Notes: generated by a model from the letters alone, not told the origin. DNA of 64,000 nt from JAPLKB01 sp964532465 (GCA_964532465.1 CAZHHX010000014.1:1-64000), one strand, 5' to 3'; positions 18,501 to 26,664 are shown, counted from the stretch's first letter. Made by a program: numbers and translations.

Positions 18501-18686
18501 GCGGGTGCAGGCGCAATGAATGCAATCGGTACTGCCGTTACCGGGGGAATGCTGTCCGCAACATTTATCGACCTTTTTTATATACCGTTACTTTTTGTTG
18601 TTGTGTCCCGCATGTTCAAGGGTAAACAGTCGGATCAGACACCTGTGCAAAACACACATAATGCAACTCCTCCGGAGGGACATTAA
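15507..18686 (+). CDS. RND multidrug efflux pump, HAE1 family (AcrB/MexB type)
   Basis: Proton-driven inner-membrane trimeric exporter of 1059 residues, normal for HAE1. It opens with the typical MLSKFFLDRPVFAWV helix, then two large periplasmic loops and twelve transmembrane helices. Helix 4 shows the proton-relay aspartates in LLVDDAIVVVEN (about residue 405-416). The QSSYPGASAETVE and PLGVFGATLA stretches are also characteristic. It sits between its adaptor and outer-membrane factor genes. Substrates are probably amphipathic drugs or metabolites, but cannot be specified from sequence. Confidence 0.97.
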   Translation: MLSKFFLDRPVFAWVIAIIIMLVGALAIYSLPVSQYPPIAPPSIYIQSSYPGASAETVENSVTQIIEQKMTGLDKMLYLSATSDAAGGSRIELTFAPGTDPDLAWSKVQNKLQLAMAGLPEVVQRQGVTVGKATRNYLMIVGLISEDNSMDGNDLRDYAQSNLEKVLARVPGVGEVENFGSQYAMRIWLNPDRLVDYRLTVDDVIIALKAYNVEVSAGQFGGAPAVEGQRLNASIIVQSMLKTPDEFASIPVRVNPDGSIVRISDVGRAELGTDSYDIEVFNNGSPAAGMAIRQASGANALDTADAVKTKLKEMSRFFPQGMKVVYPYDTTPFVKVAIKEVVITLFEAILLVFLVMWLFMGNIRATLIPTIAVPVVLLGTFAILGLFGFSINMLTMFAMVLSIGLLVDDAIVVVENVERIMSEEGLSPKEATRKSMEQITSALIGIGLVLSAVFGPMAFFGGSTGVIYRQFSITIIASMMLSVVVALILTPVLCATLLKPVAAGHESAENTLPFLRPFFARFDRIFFRIRDRYVKTVERSFSRKMRYAVIYVVIVAAVGIILLRVPTSYVPDEDQGILFSQIMLPTGSTLEQTKKIVKEVQQYFQENEKDAVESCMTISGAGFNLRAQTNGMVFVKLRDWHLRNRSDLKVKAVAARAMGAFSRIRNAMVFAFPPPSVIELGMATGFDFQLLDRGGLGHEKLMEARNQLLGMAMQDKRLTKIRPNGIEDVSQYYIDVDWKKAGALGVPITSIHNTISEAFGSAYVNNFIQAGRVKRVFVQADAPHRMLPKDIEKLYVRNTAGKMVPFSSFASGHWTSGSPRLERFNGFPSLSIWGEPAPGRSSGEAMKIMEENVTKLPQGIGFEWTGLSYQERTSSSQAPLLYAFSIIVIFLCVAALYESWPIPIANLLMLPLGVFGATLATWSRGLHNDVYFQIGFLTTLGLTTKNAILIIQFAKERMAHGEGLIEATIGAVKVRFRPVIMTSLAFFFGVLPLAIATGAGAGAMNAIGTAVTGGMLSATFIDLFYIPLLFVVVSRMFKGKQSDQTPVQNTHNATPPEGH

Positions 18687-18687
18687 T

Positions 18688-20097
18688 ATGATACGAAATC
18701 TATTTTTAATTATTTTTACAATCATATGTCTGGCAGGGTGTTCAACCATGGTCCCGGAATATAAGCGTCCCGCGTCGCCTGTCCCTGCCCAATGGCCTAT
18801 TGGTCCGGCTTATAAGGAAGTCGCAGGAGGAGCCGTCACCGATGCGTCTGAAGTTGGCTGGCGTGACTTTTATACTGATGAAAATTTGCAGAAGGTTATT
18901 GATCTTTCACTTGCCAACAACCGGGATCTGCGGGTTGCGGCATTGAACATTGAAAAAGCAAGAGCCCTGTATGGGATTCAGCGCGCCGAACTGTTTCCCG
19001 CAATCAATGCAACCGGCAACTGGACTGAGCAGAGAATACCTGCCGACATCTCATCAGAGTCAGGTGAGGCCATGAATTTTAAGCAGTACAGTGTCAATGC
19101 CGGAGTCAGTTCATGGGAGATCGATTTTTTTGGTCGCATTCGCAGCCTGAAGGATCGCGCGCTGGAACAATACCTTGCCACGGAGCAGGCCCGTCGCAGC
19201 GCCCAAATATCATTGGCGGCAGAGGTTGCGAATACTTACCTGACCCTTGCGGCCGACCGTGAGAATCTGAAACTTGCCCAATCTACGCTGGATGCGCAAC
19301 AGACGACCTACAAGCTTATTCAACGCCGCTATGAAGTTGGCGCGTCCTCTGAATTGGATTTACGTCAGGCACAAACGCGCCTTGATGCGGCGCGCGTGGA
19401 TATTGCCCGATACACCCGTCAGGTGGCTCTGGACGAAAACGCGCTGAACCTTCTTGCAGGTTCGCCGGTGCCTGCCGAATTGCAACCCAACGGATTGAAT
19501 TCTGTCGCGTCGCCGAAGGATGTTTCACTCGGTCTGTCTTCCGAAGCGCTGCTGAACCGCCCGGACATTCTTCAGGCAGAGCACGGGCTCAGAGCGGCAA
19601 ACGCCAACATAGGCGCGGCGCGGGCGGCTTTATTTCCCCGTATTGCTCTAACTACCAACTATGGAACAACAAGCAACGATCTCTCCGGACTGTTCAAAGC
19701 CGGATCAAACGCATGGATTTTCATGCCGCAAATCACCATGCCCATATTTGATGCCCGTCTATGGTCGGCATTGGATGCGGTCAAAGTTGAAAGAGAAATA
19801 GTTCTGGCCCAGTATGAGAAAGCTATTCAGACAGCTTTCAGGGAAACGGCTGACGCCCTGGCGCAAAAGGGAACAGTGGAGGATCAGGTAAAAGCCCAGG
19901 AGTCCCTTGTAAATGCTTCATCTGAAACATATCGTCTTTCCGACGCACGCTATAAGAGCGGAACCGACAGCTATCTGCCCGTTCTGGACGCGCAGCGTTC
20001 GCTCTACAGCGCGCAGCAGGGACTTATTGCCGTTCGTCTGGCAAAGTTTACAAATCTTGTGACACTCTATAAAGTTCTGGGTGGCGGGGGGAAATAA
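18688..20097 (+). CDS. RND outer-membrane factor lipoprotein (OprM/NodT family)
   Basis: Outer-membrane channel of the tripartite pump, 469 residues. The ATG at 18688 lies one base after the pump's stop codon with TCCGGAGGG upstream. The protein starts with a lipoprotein signal whose lipobox is LAGC (Cys at about residue 16), followed by MVPEYKRP, the near-invariant NodT start. The two helical repeats typical for the family contain VDLSLANNRDLRVA-type and QRSLYSAQQGLI-type helices, with the beta-strand segment SVNAGVSSWEIDFFGR. The frame is open further upstream inside the pump gene, but the lipoprotein start is decisive. Confidence 0.95.
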   Translation: MIRNLFLIIFTIICLAGCSTMVPEYKRPASPVPAQWPIGPAYKEVAGGAVTDASEVGWRDFYTDENLQKVIDLSLANNRDLRVAALNIEKARALYGIQRAELFPAINATGNWTEQRIPADISSESGEAMNFKQYSVNAGVSSWEIDFFGRIRSLKDRALEQYLATEQARRSAQISLAAEVANTYLTLAADRENLKLAQSTLDAQQTTYKLIQRRYEVGASSELDLRQAQTRLDAARVDIARYTRQVALDENALNLLAGSPVPAELQPNGLNSVASPKDVSLGLSSEALLNRPDILQAEHGLRAANANIGAARAALFPRIALTTNYGTTSNDLSGLFKAGSNAWIFMPQITMPIFDARLWSALDAVKVEREIVLAQYEKAIQTAFRETADALAQKGTVEDQVKAQESLVNASSETYRLSDARYKSGTDSYLPVLDAQRSLYSAQQGLIAVRLAKFTNLVTLYKVLGGGGK

Positions 20098-20268
20098 GCA
20101 AAACTGTTTACTTGGTTTCCATCAGGAAACTCCGAAGGGGAACTAAGTAAACTATCATTTTCTTCCCATTCTCACTTTTTGTTAAATATTCCTTTATGTT
20201 CTGCATCATGTCCTTCTTCGAAGGAATGTTTCCTGATCGCATGTACAAATTCATTGGAAATTGCCTGA

Positions 20269-20412
20269 TTTATTCGGAAAATACGTAACGATAAGGGATA
20301 TTGGGAACAGATTGAAACATATATACATGAACATTCCGAAGCTGAATTCAGTCACGACATCTGCCCGGAATGCGCTCAAAGATTATATCCTGAGTTCTAC
20401 ATAAAGAAATAG
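20269..20412 (+). pseudogene. Remnant of the C-terminus of a PAS/response-regulator type protein
   Basis: After an in-frame TGA, 47 codons read KIRNDKGYWEQIETYI, then HSEAEFSHDICPECAQRL and YPEF, ending in TAG. This matches the zinc-binding tail (KxIRxDKGYW ... SHGICPxCxxxLYPE) found at the end of many deltaproteobacterial PAS-domain signalling proteins. No start or upstream signalling domain is present, so the piece is a decayed 3' fragment. The surrounding 20098-20664 region holds no other gene, only the inverted repeat listed next. Confidence 0.7.
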
Positions 20413-20459
20413 ACAAGGCTCCTGTTAACTTGCTGCGCTGTGACTTTTATTGATTACTG

Positions 20460-20561
20460 TCAATGATGGGAACATCCTTCTTTGTTTAATATCCTTTGTG
20501 ACCCCGGGAGGAGAACAAGGCTTTTAATACCTGAAATACTGAAGGATGTTCCCATCATTGA
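20460..20561. repeat. Perfect 21-bp inverted repeat with 60-nt spacer
   Basis: Arms 20460-20480 and 20541-20561 (TCAATGATGGG... / ...CCCATCATTGA) are perfectly complementary over 21 bases. The spacer contains a CCCGGG core. It could be a small non-autonomous mobile element or a strongly structured transcript end between the efflux operon and the convergent kinase gene. Confidence 0.8.
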
Positions 20562-20664
20562 TATACAACGTTTAAGTTGAATATCTGCCTTTTTTTATCA
20601 TTCCATCTATGATCTTCACAGCCTTTTTAGCGAAAGGCAGCGTCTGTACTTTAAAATAGAGGTA

Positions 20665-21552
20665 TTAGAAATGATTTGCCTCCATTCTTGCCAGAACATC
20701 TTCAAGCGTACCCATAAAGGGCCCGTTGGTTTCCATTTTAATGGATGCAAGAGCTGCGGCAAATCGCAGGGCATCTTTAGGGGGGTAGTTTATTCTCCGG
20801 GCAAGATATGCCCCCATTGTTGTATCGCCCCGTCCGGTTCTCCCTTCGATACTCTTGTTTGAAAACTTTTCAAAATGGCTCTCACCATTTTTGTATCCCA
20901 ATACACCTTCTGAACACGTTATAATGGTTTCAGGACATCCCCAGTCATCGATCATAGCGGCTGCCCTTTTAAGATCGTCAGTTCCGGTCAATGCTTTTGC
21001 TTCGGATATGTCCAATTTCACAGCTTCAACCATACGCAGGATCTCCTGTTTTTCAGGAAGGTCCTTGAAGTGAACGGCCCGCGTCTGTTCATCTATTTCC
21101 CACAAAAAACCCTGCATATCAATTGACAAGCGAAACCCTCTCTTTTTCAGTTCCTTCATAAATTCGAGGGTAAACTCCTGGTCGCTTAACCCGCTCAGAT
21201 GGACTAAGCACGGTTCAAAGGACGGCATTTCCTCTATCCGGAAAGATCCGGCGCTCCTGATTTGAAAGACTTGCCTTTCTTCAACATTTGCAGTCGGATA
21301 AATTACTTTCAAATGGGTAGTCTCGCTGGATGGCTGAACATAGACATCAAAACCCATAGTTTTAAAGGGTTCGATAAAGTGCTCATCTTCTTTGGACATT
21401 CTTGTCACCAAAGCAACTTTTTTAGTGCAGCATAATGCTGCTATTGCTCCAAAAGATGATGCGCCGTCTGTCCTGAAATACGAAGTCCCTCCAAATGGAG
21501 TAAACTGTCCGGTTACCACATGACCTACAAAAACGATATCATAACTTTTCAT
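20665..21552 (-). CDS. PfkB-family carbohydrate/nucleoside kinase
   Basis: A 295-residue ribokinase-fold kinase that would phosphorylate a sugar or nucleoside with ATP; the substrate cannot be told. The N-terminal glycine-rich region reads GGTSYFRTDGASSFGAIAAL. The second PfkB signature appears as GRTGRGDTTMGAYLA (about residues 241-255), in which GRGD takes the place of the usual GAGD anion hole and holds the catalytic Asp. The ATG at 21552 is preferred over the GTG two codons upstream because AAAGGG is well placed for it. It is divergent from the LysR gene, with 150 bases between them, so LysR may control it. Confidence 0.85.
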   Translation of the reverse strand: MKSYDIVFVGHVVTGQFTPFGGTSYFRTDGASSFGAIAALCCTKKVALVTRMSKEDEHFIEPFKTMGFDVYVQPSSETTHLKVIYPTANVEERQVFQIRSAGSFRIEEMPSFEPCLVHLSGLSDQEFTLEFMKELKKRGFRLSIDMQGFLWEIDEQTRAVHFKDLPEKQEILRMVEAVKLDISEAKALTGTDDLKRAAAMIDDWGCPETIITCSEGVLGYKNGESHFEKFSNKSIEGRTGRGDTTMGAYLARRINYPPKDALRFAAALASIKMETNGPFMGTLEDVLARMEANHF

Positions 21553-21702
21553 TGCCACCCTTTCTTTTGAGGTAAAAGTAATTATTAAAGCGTCTTCTCT
21601 TATCCCTTATTTGAATTTATAATCTTTAGGTATTGACAATTCAAGCAAAAAAGAATTAATAACAATTAAGTATAACTGAATAGCAAGAGAGAGGTTTTCT
21701 TC

Positions 21703-22608
21703 ATGATTCTCAATATGAACCAGTTGAGGGCATTTTATACTGCTGCGAAATTAAAGAGTATTACAAAGGCAGCCCATGAGTTGATGGTTACACCGCCTGC
21801 TGTTACCATGCAGATAAAACAACTTGAGGAAACAGTGGGCATAAGACTTCTTGTCCGGGACGGCAACGCTATTCAACTGACAAATGCCGGAGAGACTGTG
21901 TTTAAAAGGGCAGGAAAGATATTTCAGGAGATTCGCGACATGGAAGGCTTTCTTGAAGATGTTTCTACCGGTAAATCCGGTGAATTGCGTATAGGGTGTC
22001 CTGAAACACCGTTAAAACGACTGATGCCCTTGATAGCAGCTTTTAAGAAAACCTATCCCGGCATCAGGATTATCATTGACCAGGCCTCCAACGCGGAGAT
22101 GGTTAAAAGCATAGAGGACCATCGAAATGAGCTGGCAGTTATCCGATATAAACCGAATAACAGCAGATTGAAAGTCAAAGTTATCTGGAAAGAAGAGATA
22201 ATCCTTGTTGCCTCCCCGAAGAGCGTCCATCTGCAGAGCTCGGAAATTTCCGTGATGCAGTTGTCGGAAATTCCTTTGATTCTGAGGCGGGAAGGTTCTG
22301 CTGTCAGAGAAGTAGTGCTTGAATATTTAAGGAAATACAAGGTAAATCCTCTGGTTGCAATGGAATCGGCAAGCCTCGCTCTTCTGAAGGAATTTGTACA
22401 GCAGGACAACGGGGTAAGTTTTATTGAAAGAGACGCATTGGAGAATGAATTTAAAAATGGCACATTAAAACCGATCCGTATTCTTGAAGGGTCTCCCACA
22501 GTAGGATTCGGGATAGGATACAGAAATAGAAAAGATCTTTCTCCCCCGGCCTGGGCGTTTCTCAGACTTTTTGATAAGCCGGAGGTGCTGTCGTTGTTCT
22601 TGAAGTAA
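21703..22608 (+). CDS. LysR-family transcriptional regulator
   Basis: A 301-residue regulator. The N-terminal winged helix-turn-helix reads LRAFYTAAKLKSITKAAHEL then VTPPAVTMQIKQLEE (residues 7-43), the canonical LysR pattern. The rest is a two-lobed periplasmic-binding-like sensor domain beginning at GELRIGCPET. The gene is divergent from the PfkB-type kinase, a typical arrangement for a LysR regulator and its target; the 150-base A/T-rich gap would hold both promoters. The ligand is unknown. Downstream, 22609-22836 is GC-rich non-coding DNA. Confidence 0.93.
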   Translation: MILNMNQLRAFYTAAKLKSITKAAHELMVTPPAVTMQIKQLEETVGIRLLVRDGNAIQLTNAGETVFKRAGKIFQEIRDMEGFLEDVSTGKSGELRIGCPETPLKRLMPLIAAFKKTYPGIRIIIDQASNAEMVKSIEDHRNELAVIRYKPNNSRLKVKVIWKEEIILVASPKSVHLQSSEISVMQLSEIPLILRREGSAVREVVLEYLRKYKVNPLVAMESASLALLKEFVQQDNGVSFIERDALENEFKNGTLKPIRILEGSPTVGFGIGYRNRKDLSPPAWAFLRLFDKPEVLSLFLK

Positions 22609-22836
22609 ATCCAACTCCCCAATCAAAGCCTATCATTGTTGGCTTCGTCGGGCAGGCCCATCCATGTGTAAAGCCGAGGCCCGCATTCGGGTGCCCCGCC
22701 CACCCCCTCAACCCGCTTCACTCGTCACCGCCTTGCCGCTTCATAAAAACTTTTATCGCAGCTCCTATAGTAAAAAACGCACCTTCCTATTTCTGGAAAT
22801 CGTGGTTATAATATTAAAAAATTAAAGGAGGTTTTT

Positions 22837-23409
22837 ATGTCGAAAGCAATCCAATGGGAAACTGATTTTTCAATGGCATTAACAAGAGCAAAAGCCGAAA
22901 AGAAGCCTGTCCTCATCGACTTTTTTAATCCCGGCTGAATCGGCTGTCAACAGATGGATGCAGTTACGTATCCTGACGCCAATGTTGTAGAATGTATTAC
23001 AGAGAATGTTATTCCCCTTAGAATAGCCTCCGATTCAGAACCTTACGCCGCTGATTTCAACATAAAGTGGACGCCAACGCTTGTTTTTATCGATGAAAAC
23101 GGAAAAGAACATTACAGAACTGTCGGTTTTTTGCCTTCCGACGAATTGATTCCATCAGTATTGCTCGGGGCTGCAAAGACCTGTTACGAGCTTGATCATT
23201 TTCCTGAAGCGCTCGACAATCTCGAAAAAATCATTTCCGGATTCGCGAAAAGCGGAGCTGCTCCGGAAGCGATCTTTCTGCGAGGTGTCTGCGGCTATAA
23301 ACATACCCATGATCCAAAACCGCTGAAGCAGGCTTATGAAAAGCTGAACACAGATTACAAAGAGAGCGAATGGGCGAAGCGCGCGCTGCCTTACCGGCTG
23401 CTGCCGTAA
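22837..23409 (+). CDS. Thioredoxin-fold protein, probable selenoprotein (in-frame UGA, UxxC motif)
   Basis: ATG at 22837 follows AAAGGAGG with ideal spacing. Reading straight through, codon 34 is TGA (22936-22938) and the frame is open on both sides, giving 190 residues. The context is LIDFFNPG-U-IGCQQMD: the stop falls exactly where thioredoxin-like proteins carry the first redox cysteine, making a UxxC pair with Cys37. A cis-proline site (KWTPTLVFIDENG) follows, and a TPR-like helical tail comes after residue about 110. Decoding as selenocysteine by SelB is therefore the best reading; other UxxC thioredoxin-like selenoproteins are known in Deltaproteobacteria. The role would be thiol/disulfide or peroxide chemistry, and no signal peptide is seen, so it is cytosolic. 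A nonsense mutation of a CxxC gene (TGT or TGC to TGA) is the alternative. No selA, selB or selC is in the window. Confidence 0.75.
22942..22980 (+). promoter_or_regulatory. Candidate bacterial SECIS stem-loop
   Basis: Three bases after the UGA, GGC-u-GUC (22942-22948) can pair with GAC-GCC (22975-22980), leaving a bulged U. AAC/GUU can extend the helix, and the loop AGAUGGAUGCA lies 13-24 bases from the UGA. Size and position suit a bacterial SECIS, but these elements vary and folding by eye is weak evidence. Confidence 0.35.
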
Positions 23410-23523
23410 AATCCTGTTACATGACGGCAGAAAATGATAACGGCAATAAAATAGCAATATAGCCGGCCCTTTGGCTTTTTTAGCGGCAAATTCGACTGGC
23501 TGAAAAGGAACTATGGGTGCGGC

Positions 23524-23686
23524 CTGCAAGCGGGTACAGGATTTATGAAAAACGCCGGAACGCCTCCTTTTGTGAGCGGTGATAAATGGCGGATATATTT
23601 CGCAGACTCCCGGTTATCGGCCCATGAGAAGGGCGGGAAAACTTGCACTGTCCTTCTCATGGGCCTTGCCTGATATCCGCTTGCAG
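23524..23686. mobile_element. Palindromic MITE-like element
   Basis: Bounded by CTGCAAGCGG (23524-23533) and CCGCTTGCAG (23677-23686), with weaker similarity extending inward to about 16-18 bases. Inside is a perfect 14-bp inverted repeat GGCCCATGAGAAGG / CCTTCTCATGGGCC (23619-23632, 23652-23665). There is no coding capacity. It fills most of the 314-base gap between the thioredoxin-like gene and the next gene. Confidence 0.55.
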
Positions 23687-23723
23687 ATGCTTAGTTTTAA
23701 ATTCCTGTCGGGGAGATAGCAAT

Positions 23724-24269
23724 ATGAGAAAGATATCATTTTTTATTGTAGTATTGGTTTTTATTGCCTCGGGTGTATTTTCGGCTGACAAGGTAAGTTT
23801 TCCGGGACCGGAATATTCAGCAGACCCTACCGAACGTTATTCAATTGAGTGGCAAAAACCATCTTCAGGAGACACATCGCATCGTCTGTTTTTGAAGAAT
23901 CTTCGCACCGCGGAGAAGAAAGAATTACAAACTTTCGACCAAAAGACGGATATTTTCTGGGCTCCTGACGGGAACGCGGTGGCTGTTACCGATTGGAACG
24001 GCATGAATACCACGGATATCGCGATTTACTTCCCTGATCGACCGAATGGAACCATACACATACAGGAAGCATTTGCCCGTTCATCAAATAAATTCAAATT
24101 CATCAGACAAAATCAGATTTATTTTGAAATTCTTGAGTGGCGCAACCGGAATACTTTGTATTTTAAAGCCTGGGGACAAAGAGACAATGATTCTCCAACA
24201 TTTGAGAAGTACTATGAATGCGCCATAAATGGCAAGATAAGAGAAATCAAAAGTCCTGCTGCCAAATAA
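23724..24269 (+). CDS. Small exported protein of unknown function
   Basis: 181 residues from the ATG at 23724, which has GGGAGAT upstream. A signal peptide (KISFFIVVLVFIASGVFSA) is cleaved near residue 21. The mature part contains TEKKELQ-like and FWAPDGNAVAVTDWNG (residues about 74-89), the look of a single beta-propeller blade as in TolB/WD40-like proteins, but it is too short for a full propeller. It is not recognised further. No operon partner is evident; non-coding repeat DNA lies on both sides. Confidence 0.75.
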   Translation: MRKISFFIVVLVFIASGVFSADKVSFPGPEYSADPTERYSIEWQKPSSGDTSHRLFLKNLRTAEKKELQTFDQKTDIFWAPDGNAVAVTDWNGMNTTDIAIYFPDRPNGTIHIQEAFARSSNKFKFIRQNQIYFEILEWRNRNTLYFKAWGQRDNDSPTFEKYYECAINGKIREIKSPAAK

Positions 24270-24415
24270 AACGAAAACTCAGGACAAATATTTATTATAA
24301 GCAATATACAGGTTCCGGTATTTATCCTCAGCTGCACCGGTCCTCTAATATCTGACTGCTGAACAGAATTTCCACAGCTGACACTGCCTCTTTCTCTATT
24401 TATTCTCCACTATTC

Positions 24416-24514
24416 ACTTCTGAGTAACTTACCTTTTTTTTAAAGTTACTCAGTAACAAATCGCCCCGAAGGGGCGTGTAGTGCTATTCACTATTCACTA
24501 ACAACTATTCACTG
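24416..24514 (+). repeat. Compound double-hairpin repeat, left copy
   Basis: Order: an 11-bp hairpin (CTGAGTAACTT ... AAGTTACTCAG), then hairpin CGCCCC-GAA-GGGGCG, then CTATTCA heptamers (CTATTCACTATTCAC, CTATTCAC). An almost identical copy lies in reverse orientation at 27848-27960. The rest of the 24270-24606 gap shows no gene. Confidence 0.85.
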
Positions 24515-24606
24515 CATTTGTCCTCAGTCAATTTGCCTTAAGTGATTCCGGATTTGTTCGAAAATATACATTGTAGACTTGAGCAAATCCATTTTGAAGG
24601 TGAAAA

Positions 24607-26523
24607 ATGTTTCTTGAAAAATTGACAAAAGCGTCTTTAACGACCAAGATTGTCGGAATGATTGGTATTACGGTATGTCTTACCAGTATAATTATCGCAA
24701 TAATAGGCTACTTTTATCTTTCAAGCCACCTTGACGCGCAGGCCAAAAAGGATGTGACGGTCTCTTCCCGTGTTGTTGAAGCACGGTTTGTTGCATTAAA
24801 AAATAAGGTGACTGCTGTGGCCTCTGTCATGGCAAACAGTCCGGGAATGGCTGAAGCCGTTAAGGAAGGCAAGAGTGATTTTCTCCGGGAGTTTGCCAAA
24901 ACAACTATCAAGGGCCAGGAGGGAATGCTTATTACCATAGCCGATAAAGACGGCAATGTTGTTGCGCGAGGACACTCTGATCAGAAAGGCGACAGTGTCA
25001 TGAGCCAGATAAACGTAAAAAAGGCCCTGAGCGGAGAAGCATCGGCAGGCGTCGAAGAGGGAACAGTGGTAAAGCTGTCTCTCCGGGCTGGTTTTCCCGT
25101 GAAGGCAGGAAGCGAGATAGCGGGTTCTGTGACTGTCGGGATCAATCTTTCCTCGGATAATACCTTTGTTGACGGAGTCAAGAAAGAGCTTGATGTGGAA
25201 TGTACGGTATTTCATAACGATACCAGGGTATCAACCACTATCATACGGGATGGCCAACGGGCCATCGGGACAAAGATGGATAATCCGGCGGTTCTCGATA
25301 CAGTTTTAAAGAAAGGCCAGACATTTCATAATATAAACAAGATTATAGGAAGGTATTATGACACGGTCTACTGGCCTCTTACTGATGCTGATGGAAAAAC
25401 CGTGGGCATGCTTTTTATCGGTAAAGACCGTGATAATATCGCCAAGGCATATACAGGCATTCTTATATCATTACTCATTGCCGCGCTGATTACCGGCGCA
25501 TTGATGATCACCCTGGGGGTTTTCATGACCCGTTCCCTGGTGCGGCCCATAAAGAATATGATCGATATTATCCGGGCTGTTTCAAAAGGTGATCTTACAA
25601 AGAGAATACATATTAAATATGAAGACGAAATAGGTGAGATAAGCAGAGATTTTAACGATTCTGTCGATATGCTCCATAAGGTAATGTCAAAAGTAACGGA
25701 AAACAGTAAAGGTGTTTCTTCAGCAGCAGGCCTTCTTGACTCATCAGCTATTGAGATGACTGCCAGCATTGAGGAAGCGGCAATGCAGGCAAATTCAGTT
25801 GCTACTGCCAGCGAGGAGATGACAACAACATCTTCTGAAATTGCACAGAATTGTGTAGTGGTGGCGAAAAGCTCCGATAAAGCGAATAACTCAGCCACGA
25901 CAGGAGAGAAGATCGTTCAGGAGACAGTCCGGATGATGAATGCTATTAATGAGAGAGTCAAGGAATCATCAAACATCATCAAAGGCATCGGGACGCAGTC
26001 AGACCAGATCGGGCAGGTAACGGAACTTATCAACGAAATAGCCGATCAGACTAATCTTCTTGCCTTAAATGCTGCTATTGAGGCAGCCCGCGCCGGAGAA
26101 CACGGCAGAGGATTCGCGGTAGTTGCCGACGAAGTCAAGAAGCTTGCTGAACGAACCATGCAGGCAACCGGTGAAATTGAAAAAAACATACGAACAATGC
26201 AGGCTGAAACAAAAAAGGCCATCGTTTCCATGGATGAAGGGGTAAAAGAGGTTGACCTTGGAGCTAATGAAGCCTTGAAATCACGCAATGCGCTGCAAGA
26301 CATTCTTCAGCAGATAAATAATGTTACCAACGAAATAAACCAGATTGCCGTGGCATCGGAACAGCAGACCTCAACAACGAATGAAATAGCAGGTAATATC
26401 CAGCAGATTGCCGATGTTATAGAAATTACCGCAAAGAGGATACAGGGTAACGCCGGCGCGGCATCCCAACTGGCAAACCTGTCGAAGGACCTCCAGAAAC
26501 TGGTAGGAAGGTTCACGCTGTAA
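24607..26523 (+). CDS. Methyl-accepting chemotaxis protein with periplasmic cache-type sensor
   Basis: Inner-membrane chemoreceptor of 638 residues. A first transmembrane helix (about 16-38) is followed by a periplasmic single-cache-type sensor domain of about 240 residues, with phrases typical of that fold (MLITIADKDGNVVARGHSD and VGMLFIGKD). A second membrane helix (about 279-303) and a HAMP domain (to about 355) come next. The cytoplasmic signalling coiled coil includes the conserved hairpin tip TNLLALNAAIEAARAGEHGR near residues 481-500, the CheA/CheW contact. It signals a small ligand, perhaps a carboxylate, to the flagellar motor; the ligand is unproven. No che genes are adjacent; the gene is an orphan receptor flanked by repeats. 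Confidence 0.95.
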   Translation: MFLEKLTKASLTTKIVGMIGITVCLTSIIIAIIGYFYLSSHLDAQAKKDVTVSSRVVEARFVALKNKVTAVASVMANSPGMAEAVKEGKSDFLREFAKTTIKGQEGMLITIADKDGNVVARGHSDQKGDSVMSQINVKKALSGEASAGVEEGTVVKLSLRAGFPVKAGSEIAGSVTVGINLSSDNTFVDGVKKELDVECTVFHNDTRVSTTIIRDGQRAIGTKMDNPAVLDTVLKKGQTFHNINKIIGRYYDTVYWPLTDADGKTVGMLFIGKDRDNIAKAYTGILISLLIAALITGALMITLGVFMTRSLVRPIKNMIDIIRAVSKGDLTKRIHIKYEDEIGEISRDFNDSVDMLHKVMSKVTENSKGVSSAAGLLDSSAIEMTASIEEAAMQANSVATASEEMTTTSSEIAQNCVVVAKSSDKANNSATTGEKIVQETVRMMNAINERVKESSNIIKGIGTQSDQIGQVTELINEIADQTNLLALNAAIEAARAGEHGRGFAVVADEVKKLAERTMQATGEIEKNIRTMQAETKKAIVSMDEGVKEVDLGANEALKSRNALQDILQQINNVTNEINQIAVASEQQTSTTNEIAGNIQQIADVIEITAKRIQGNAGAASQLANLSKDLQKLVGRFTL

Positions 26524-26607
26524 TAATAGGGCAAGAGGCTTCACGGAAGGTATAGACCCCTTATACCAAGTCGCTGTCAAACATTATAAGTCTGATTTGC
26601 CGGGCAT

Positions 26608-26664
26608 AATACCAAGTAAGCTTTCAAATATTCATTGTTTATTTTTTGAAAGCAACCTGGTATT
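26608..26664. repeat. Inverted repeat with ATACCAAGT...GCTTTCAAA ends
   Basis: AATACCAAGTAAGCTTTCAAA (left) faces TTTGAAAGCAACCTGGTATT (right), with the inner nine bases and the outer seven pairing. A degenerate direct copy of the left half lies at about 26563-26585 (ATACCAAGTCGCTGTCAAA). It looks like a short interspersed element or the end of a decayed one. A separate small hairpin, GGTATA gacccct TATACC, is at 26549-26567. Confidence 0.55.

Noticed and set aside
20261..20412. Second selenoprotein by readthrough of the TGA at 20266
   Set aside because: The TGA does not align with a cysteine of the parent motif, and there is no start codon or upstream domain; it is a decayed fragment.
22837..22938. 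Nonsense mutation making the thioredoxin-like gene a pseudogene
   Set aside because: Not excluded, but the stop hits precisely the redox-cysteine position, and no other damage is present, which favours selenocysteine.
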